DNA of 36,516 nucleotides from contig JAEEYO010000033.1 of assembly GCA_016288205.1 (NCBI GenBank), positions 1 through 36,516 on the forward strand, given 5' to 3'. This document shows, piece after piece, positions 33,207 through 36,516 of this stretch. A program made the position numbers and the translations under genes. The notes beneath the pieces were generated by a model, which saw nothing but the letters and a program-made list of their open reading frames with translations, made no database searches and had not been told where the DNA came from. How positions within the stretch are numbered: position 1 is the first letter of the stretch; each line of letters begins with the position of its first letter. This stretch comes from Treponema sp. (GTDB lineage: Bacteria > Spirochaetota > Spirochaetia > Treponematales > Treponemataceae).

Positions 33207-33479
33207 CTACTCGATGACGGCGATGATGTCCGCGTTCTTGAGGATGAGATAGTCCTCACCGTCAATCTTGATCGCTGTTCCGGCGTACTTGTCATAAAGC
33301 ACCTTGTCTCCGGGTTTTACGGTGATTTTTTCCTTGTCGGTTCCGGGACCGATTGCCTCGACTACGGCCTGCTGGGTCTTTTCCTGGGCTGTCTCCGGGA
33401 TGTAGAGTCCGCCCGCTGTCTTTGTCTCTGCCGCCGCCTGCTTAACCAGAACACGGTCTGCCAATGGCTTAACTTTCAT
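33207..33479 (-). CDS. groES: Co-chaperonin GroES
   Basis: A 90-residue protein starting at the ATG ending at 33479 ([13 protein letters not shown]), with GGAGG six bases upstream. It has the GroES core: the mobile loop [29 protein letters not shown] strand ([16 protein letters not shown]), and the C-terminal [15 protein letters not shown]. It caps the GroEL cage. groEL is not adjacent, which is common in spirochaetes. No CIRCE element (TTAGCACTC inverted repeat) is seen, so control by HrcA is not indicated. Confidence 0.95.
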   Translation of the reverse strand: MKVKPLADRVLVKQAAAETKTAGGLYIPETAQEKTQQAVVEAIGPGTDKEKITVKPGDKVLYDKYAGTAIKIDGEDYLILKNADIIAVIE

Positions 33480-33520
33480 ATTTTCCTCCATAATGGTTTG
33501 TTCTTTTATGTGTATCATTA

Positions 33521-33549
33521 AATGTAATAAAAAAAGACTCGCAAGTCAA
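33521..33549 (-). promoter_or_regulatory. Promoter of groES
   Basis: On the minus strand TTGACT (33544-33549) and TACATT (33521-33526) are 17 bases apart. The -35 is strong, the -10 weaker. It leaves a leader of about 35 bases before the start codon. Confidence 0.5.
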
Positions 33550-33612
33550 ATTTTTTTTTGATTTTTTATCATGCCTCGGAAAAATGGGTATGGATTTGGG
33601 TTATAGATTAAG

Positions 33613-33717
33613 GCTATAGCAGTACATACAAAAGTTATATAGAAAACCTATTGCTTTAGTAGGAAATCTGTGCTATAACATAACCATGCTTGAATATGAG
33701 CCGCGGGATGAAAGCGG
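33613..33717 (+). promoter_or_regulatory. Promoter and structured upstream region of the sulfhydrylase gene
   Basis: TTGCTT (33651-33656) and TATAAC (33674-33679) are 17 bases apart and form a likely sigma70 promoter. TATAGCA (33615-33621) is the inverse of TGCTATA (33671-33677), which overlaps the -10. A 6-bp hairpin (33647-33663, arms CCTATT and AGTAGG with one G-T pair) overlaps the -35. In the predicted leader, CCGC (33701-33704) can pair with GCGG (33714-33717). No SAM riboswitch or T-box is recognised. The paired arms could be an operator. Confidence 0.55.
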
Positions 33718-33765
33718 ACAAGAGAGCAAATTAAATTAGAAAGGATTTTCAATAGGAGGATTATT

Positions 33766-35052
33766 ATGGCAGATTTTTCAAAAGCAAGGTTCGAGACAAA
33801 GCAGTTGCACGTGGGACAGGAGAATCCCGATCCCTCTTCAGATTCTAGGGCAGTGCCGATTTACGCCACAACGTCCTATGTATTCCATAATTCAAAGCAT
33901 GCCGCCGACAGATTCGGTCTTGCCGACGCGGGAAACATCTACGGACGGCTTACGAACTCCACTCAGGATGTCTTCGAGAAAAGGATAGCGTCCCTTGAGG
34001 GTGGTTCAGCAGCACTTGCTGTTTCATCAGGAGCAGCTGCGATTACTTATGCGATTGAGGCTCTTGCTCAGGCGGGAAGTCATGTTGTGGCGCAGAAGAC
34101 CATTTACGGAGGAACGTACAATCTTCTGAAGCACACGCTCAAGAACTTCGGCATTGCGACGACTTTCGTTGACGTGCACGATCTTTCCGAGGTTGAGGCT
34201 GCTTTCAGGGAAAACACTTCGGTGCTTTACCTTGAGACGCTTGGAAATCCGAACTCCGACGTGGCTGACTTGGACGCGCTGATTGAGCTGGGACACAAGC
34301 ACGGAGCCGCGGTTGTGGTGGACAATACTTTCGGAACACCCTATCTGATCCGTCCGCTTGAGCACGGTGCCGACGTGGTGATTCACTCCGCGACAAAATT
34401 CATCGGCGGTCACGGAACCACTCTTGGCGGAATCATCATCGAGTCTGGAAAGACAAACTGGAAGAGCGGAAAATTCCCGGCGATCGCAAATCCGAATGAG
34501 AGCTATCACGGGGTGAGTTTTGCTGATGCTGTTCCGGGTGCAGCTTTCGTCACCTATATACGTGCGATTCTTTTGCGTGATCAGGGAGCATGTATCTCTC
34601 CGTTTGCGGCCTGGGCATTGATTCAGGGAACCGAGACCCTTTCTCTCCGCGTGGAGCGTCATGTGGAGAATACGAAGAAGGTCGTCGAGTATCTTTCAAA
34701 GCATCCGAAGGTCGCCAAGGTGAGCCATCCGTCCCTCGTCTCTCATCCTGACCATGAGCTGTACAAGAAATATTTCCCGAACGGAGGAGCCACAATCTTC
34801 ACGTTCGACATCAAGGGCGGAAAGGAAGAGGCCTGGAAGTTCATTGACAACCTCCAGATTTTCTCCCTGCTTGCGAATGTTGCCGATGTGAAATCCCTCG
34901 TGATTCACCCAGCCTCCACGACACATTCCGAGCTGAACGACGCTGAGCTTGCCGACCAGGGAATCAGCCAGAGCACGATCCGTCTTTCCATCGGTACTGA
35001 GCACATCGATGACATAATTGCGGATCTGGAGCGTGGTTTCGCGGCCATCTAA
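33766..35052 (+). CDS. metY: O-acetylhomoserine sulfhydrylase
   Basis: A 428-residue PLP enzyme with AGGAGG seven bases before its ATG. The N-terminus (TKQLHVGQENPDPSSDSRAVPIYATTSYVF) and NIYGRLTNSTQDVFEKRIASLEGG are diagnostic for the O-acetylhomoserine sulfhydrylase group of the Cys/Met metabolism family. The PLP lysine is K211 in HSATKFIGGHGTTLGG; VVDNTFGTPYL carries the aspartate that contacts the PLP ring nitrogen. It makes homocysteine from O-acetylhomoserine and sulfide, or cysteine from acetylserine. It appears monocistronic, with its own promoter and a terminator after the stop. Related gamma-lyases are less likely because of the long form (428 residues) and the SATKFIGGHG motif. Confidence 0.92.
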   Translation: MADFSKARFETKQLHVGQENPDPSSDSRAVPIYATTSYVFHNSKHAADRFGLADAGNIYGRLTNSTQDVFEKRIASLEGGSAALAVSSGAAAITYAIEALAQAGSHVVAQKTIYGGTYNLLKHTLKNFGIATTFVDVHDLSEVEAAFRENTSVLYLETLGNPNSDVADLDALIELGHKHGAAVVVDNTFGTPYLIRPLEHGADVVIHSATKFIGGHGTTLGGIIIESGKTNWKSGKFPAIANPNESYHGVSFADAVPGAAFVTYIRAILLRDQGACISPFAAWALIQGTETLSLRVERHVENTKKVVEYLSKHPKVAKVSHPSLVSHPDHELYKKYFPNGGATIFTFDIKGGKEEAWKFIDNLQIFSLLANVADVKSLVIHPASTTHSELNDAELADQGISQSTIRLSIGTEHIDDIIADLERGFAAI

Positions 35053-35080
35053 CGCCGATCCAATACACAACTCCTTTGCT

Positions 35081-35112
35081 GACCGTCTCGTTTTCGGGAC
35101 GGTCTTTTTTTT
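35081..35112 (+). terminator. Intrinsic terminator after the sulfhydrylase gene
   Basis: GACCGTCTCG (35081-35090) pairs with CGGGACGGTC (35095-35104) across a TTTT loop (one G-T pair), followed by eight T residues. It is 29 bases after the stop codon and is the clearest rho-independent terminator in the window. Confidence 0.92.
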
Positions 35113-35148
35113 GTCCTTATTTATACTGTTGTCATCAAAAATACATTT

Positions 35149-35604
35149 TTAAGGTTCTTTAGAAAAATATCCGCTCAAGAAAGCATAATTTCCCTTAAAG
35201 GATTCAATATATGCTTCATAAAAGATTCTATTGCTTTGTGGATCATATCCTGTTAGTGTAACTTCTGTTATTTCTGTGGACTCATTTTTTTCAATGATTT
35301 TGATTGGAAAAACTAGCTTGGCGTTTTTAGAATAAGCTCGTTTTGATTCTGCTCCAATAAAACCAACAAATGATAATTCAATATTATCTGCGTACACTAT
35401 TTCTAATGTCCAGTTTCTTACAACACCGCCTAAATAATTCTCATCATAACCAGAGGCAGACTTAATGCTTACACATGAATTATTAGTGTTGTAATCAGAA
35501 ATATATATGCCATCCATTCCTGTTTTATATAAGACATTTGAACTCTGAGAATATGCGAGACCGACTATAAAAAAAAGAATTACTAAAAAACATTTCTTTT
35601 TCAT
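35149..35604 (-). CDS. Exported protein of unknown function, possible integron cassette gene
   Basis: A 151-residue protein with a signal peptide (MKKKCFLVILFFIVGLAYS, cleavage near residue 19) and AGGAG about eight bases before the ATG. The mature part is rich in asparagine and serine with alternating strand pattern (WTLEIVYADNIELSFVGFIGAES) and no recognised domain. Its AT-rich composition differs from the neighbouring sulfhydrylase gene. The start codon lies 38 bases after an attC-like site on the minus strand, the usual distance for an integron cassette gene. No attC follows its stop, so it would be the terminal, truncated cassette or not a cassette at all. Confidence 0.68.
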   Translation of the reverse strand: MKKKCFLVILFFIVGLAYSQSSNVLYKTGMDGIYISDYNTNNSCVSIKSASGYDENYLGGVVRNWTLEIVYADNIELSFVGFIGAESKRAYSKNAKLVFPIKIIEKNESTEITEVTLTGYDPQSNRIFYEAYIESFKGNYAFLSGYFSKEP

Positions 35605-35641
35605 TTTTTTTCTCCTCAGAAGCAGCCCAATGCGGGCGTCT

Positions 35642-35704
35642 GCATAACAACCGGTTGTACCAGAGGCAGCTTGACCCGCTGTCGGCTACGAAGTTTTGTT
35701 ATGA
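35642..35704 (-). repeat. attC-like integron recombination site
   Basis: A 63-base imperfect palindrome bounded by GCATAAC (35642-35648) and GTTATGA (35698-35704), which fit the inverse core sites (RYYYAAC / GTTRRRY type, relaxed) of integron attC sites. GCATAACAA pairs with TTGTTATGA over eight of nine bases, and inner segments partly pair. It begins seven bases after the mazF stop on the minus strand, where cassette attC sites lie. A related half-site occurs on the other side of mazEF. The attC reading is based on structure and position; no integrase gene is in the window. Confidence 0.6.
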
Positions 35705-35710
35705 GATGTT

Positions 35711-36049
35711 TTACTCAATCATCAATTTGATATTATCAACGACAGAATTTATTTCTTCTTCTGTTGCTTTTTCTATAAAGTCGCAGTTTCTTTGAGTCCA
35801 GTCGAGATTTTTTATCTGGTCGCTTAAAATACAGCCGTTGATAGAATGATTGTCTAGGACAATTTCAAAAGGATAACCTTTTATATGGCTTGTAATAGGG
35901 CAGAACAAAGCAAGCCCAATCTTCTTATTATATATTTTCTGAGAAACGCAAATTGCAGGCCGGCGACCTTTCTGTTCGTGTCCGGCTTGCGGGTCGAAGT
36001 CCAGCCAAACTAAGTCTCCTTTTTCTGGAACATAATTTGATTTTACCAT
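35711..36049 (-). CDS. mazF: MazF/PemK-type mRNA interferase toxin
   Basis: A 112-residue toxin. YVPEKGDLVWLDFDPQAGHEQKGRRPAICVSQ is the N-terminal block of the MazF/PemK fold, with the conserved GHEQKGRRP; CPITSHIKGYPFEIVL and SDQIKNLDW complete the catalytic core. It should cleave single-stranded mRNA at short sequences when free of its antitoxin. The start codon overlaps the mazE stop by seven bases, the usual coupling for these pairs. The pair is flanked by attC-like repeats, consistent with the frequent presence of toxin-antitoxin genes as stabilising integron cassettes. Confidence 0.93.
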   Translation of the reverse strand: MVKSNYVPEKGDLVWLDFDPQAGHEQKGRRPAICVSQKIYNKKIGLALFCPITSHIKGYPFEIVLDNHSINGCILSDQIKNLDWTQRNCDFIEKATEEEINSVVDNIKLMIE

Positions 36050-36276
36050 TCTTCTTTACCCACCGCATGGCCCGTTGAAATTTCCGAATGAATGTTATCG
36101 TCATTTACCATAGCCATCATATCATCAAGCGATTTTTTCTGAGGAAGAATGACCATTTTTCCTTTTTCGGCAATCACTTCGATTTTACTGCCGCTTTTTA
36201 CATTGTTTTCTTTTGCCCAAAGAGAAGGAATTCTAAAACCGAGGCTGTTACCCCATTTCTGAACTACTGCCTGCAT
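36043..36276 (-). CDS. mazE: MazE-type antitoxin (AbrB/SpoVT fold)
   Basis: A 77-residue antitoxin with GGAGG six to seven bases before its ATG. VQKWGNSLGFRIPSLWAKENNVKSGSKIEVIAEKGKMVILP is the swapped-hairpin AbrB fold used by MazE to bind DNA. The C-terminal 25 residues (DDMMAMVNDDNIHSEISTG) are acidic and would wrap the toxin. It is expected to neutralise MazF and repress its own promoter, where a short palindrome is seen. Confidence 0.92.
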   Translation of the reverse strand: MQAVVQKWGNSLGFRIPSLWAKENNVKSGSKIEVIAEKGKMVILPQKKSLDDMMAMVNDDNIHSEISTGHAVGKEEW

Positions 36277-36295
36277 AATCTACCTCCGTATATTC

Positions 36296-36325
36296 AGTAT
36301 ATACAATGTATATTTTATCTGTCAA
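36296..36325 (-). promoter_or_regulatory. mazEF promoter with palindromic operator
   Basis: On the minus strand TTGACA (36320-36325, consensus -35) and TATACT (36296-36301) are 18 bases apart. Between them ATATAC-AAT-GTATAT (36299-36313) is a perfect inverted repeat, a probable MazE binding site. Confidence 0.7.
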
Positions 36326-36344
36326 GGAAAATGTACAAAAATTA

Positions 36345-36381
36345 GGCTTGACCCACGGTCGGCTACGAAGTTTTGTTATGT
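36345..36381 (-). repeat. Half of an attC-like site
   Basis: The segment from GGCTTGACCC to GTTATGT is nearly identical to the right part of the site at 35642-35704 (the two differ mainly at three central bases and after GTTATG). The opposite arm is missing, replaced by the mazE promoter region, so this copy is truncated or diverged. Confidence 0.55.
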
Positions 36382-36516
36382 GTTGTTTTCTTTTCTCCAT
36401 TTACGCTCATAAAATTCTACCTTACATTCTCCAAACCACATTTCATATATTAGTTTTTCCTTTATGTGATAAAAGTAATAGGCATAATCAAGATAATCAA
36501 AAATGAAAGCCTGTAA
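36376..36516 (-). CDS. Partial gene, C-terminal 46 residues, unknown
   Basis: A frame open to the right edge ends at a TAA (36376-36378) that lies within the GTTATG core of the attC-like half-site, as cassette genes often do. The visible sequence is FIFDYLDYAYYFYHIKEKL then IYEMWFGECKVEFYERKWR and KENNT. It is aromatic- and lysine-rich. No family is recognised from this fragment. Confidence 0.5.
   Translation of the reverse strand, partial: LQAFIFDYLDYAYYFYHIKEKLIYEMWFGECKVEFYERKWRKENNT

Noticed and set aside
33480..33600. CIRCE heat-shock operator before groES
   Set aside because: No TTAGCACTC / GAGTGCTAA inverted repeat is present.
33680..33765. SAM riboswitch before metY
   Set aside because: The leader has only a small CCGC stem and lacks the SAM-I core and terminator arrangement.
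1..36516. tRNA or rRNA genes
   Set aside because: No cloverleaf with a TTCGAATC-type arm or rRNA-like segment was seen in the intergenic regions.

Overview
The window looks like a stretch of spirochaete chromosome, most likely Treponema. The pointers are a class III adenylate cyclase with a multi-pass membrane half, several periplasmic proteins and lipoproteins of treponemal style, an AroD-AroE fusion, a TlpA / CXXC-peptide / 4Fe-4S redox operon, DUF4143 ATPases, PD-(D/E)XK transposase-like nucleases, and an integron-cassette-like segment at the right end (integrons are known from Treponema denticola). No rRNA or tRNA gene is visible, so the assignment rests on gene content only. Base composition changes along the window: about 17-35 kb is a balanced-GC housekeeping backbone, while roughly 0.7-3.7 kb, 7.8-16.6 kb and 35.1-36.5 kb are visibly AT-rich, as acquired DNA often is.

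Left accessory region (1-9.3 kb). After a partial PD-(D/E)XK nuclease gene comes a minus-strand cluster, read right to left: a WYL-domain regulator, a tandem-AAA ATPase, a 62-residue cysteine-rich peptide, two small unknown proteins, and a DUF262/DUF1524 (GmrSD-like) protein. The promoter regions of the WYL, AAA and DUF262 genes each carry a 15-bp palindrome of form TCTCA-N5-TGAGA; two copies are identical. I infer a WYL-controlled regulon and a candidate undescribed defence module. Divergent from it is a DUF4143 ATPase gene preceded by phased repeats.

Restriction region (9.3-16.6 kb). A tightly coupled three-gene minus-strand operon encodes an N6-adenine methyltransferase split into two polypeptides and a 1125-residue GIY-YIG/helicase protein whose C-terminus keeps degenerate methyltransferase motifs. 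A divergent XRE-type regulator and a cluster of CGACA half-sites lie beside it, resembling a controller-protein arrangement. A second DUF4143 ATPase gene follows; three 20-bp palindromes spaced exactly 33 bp apart overlap its promoter.

Backbone (16.6-35.1 kb). Adenylate cyclase, two exported proteins (one with a YARHG domain), gltA with a PAP2 phosphatase, a two-gene chromate transporter, the redox operon, aroDE-rpiA, a sigma70-family factor with def, fmt and a PASTA protein, an exported ankyrin protein, a solitary groES, and O-acetylhomoserine sulfhydrylase ending at a clear intrinsic terminator.

Right end (35.1-36.5 kb). An AT-rich exported protein, mazEF and a partial gene are separated by attC-like sites, suggesting integron gene cassettes inserted next to the sulfhydrylase gene. 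Several accessory and signalling genes (XRE regulator, second DUF4143 ATPase, cyclase) have a -10 box six or seven bases before the ATG and no Shine-Dalgarno sequence, so they may be read from leaderless mRNAs.
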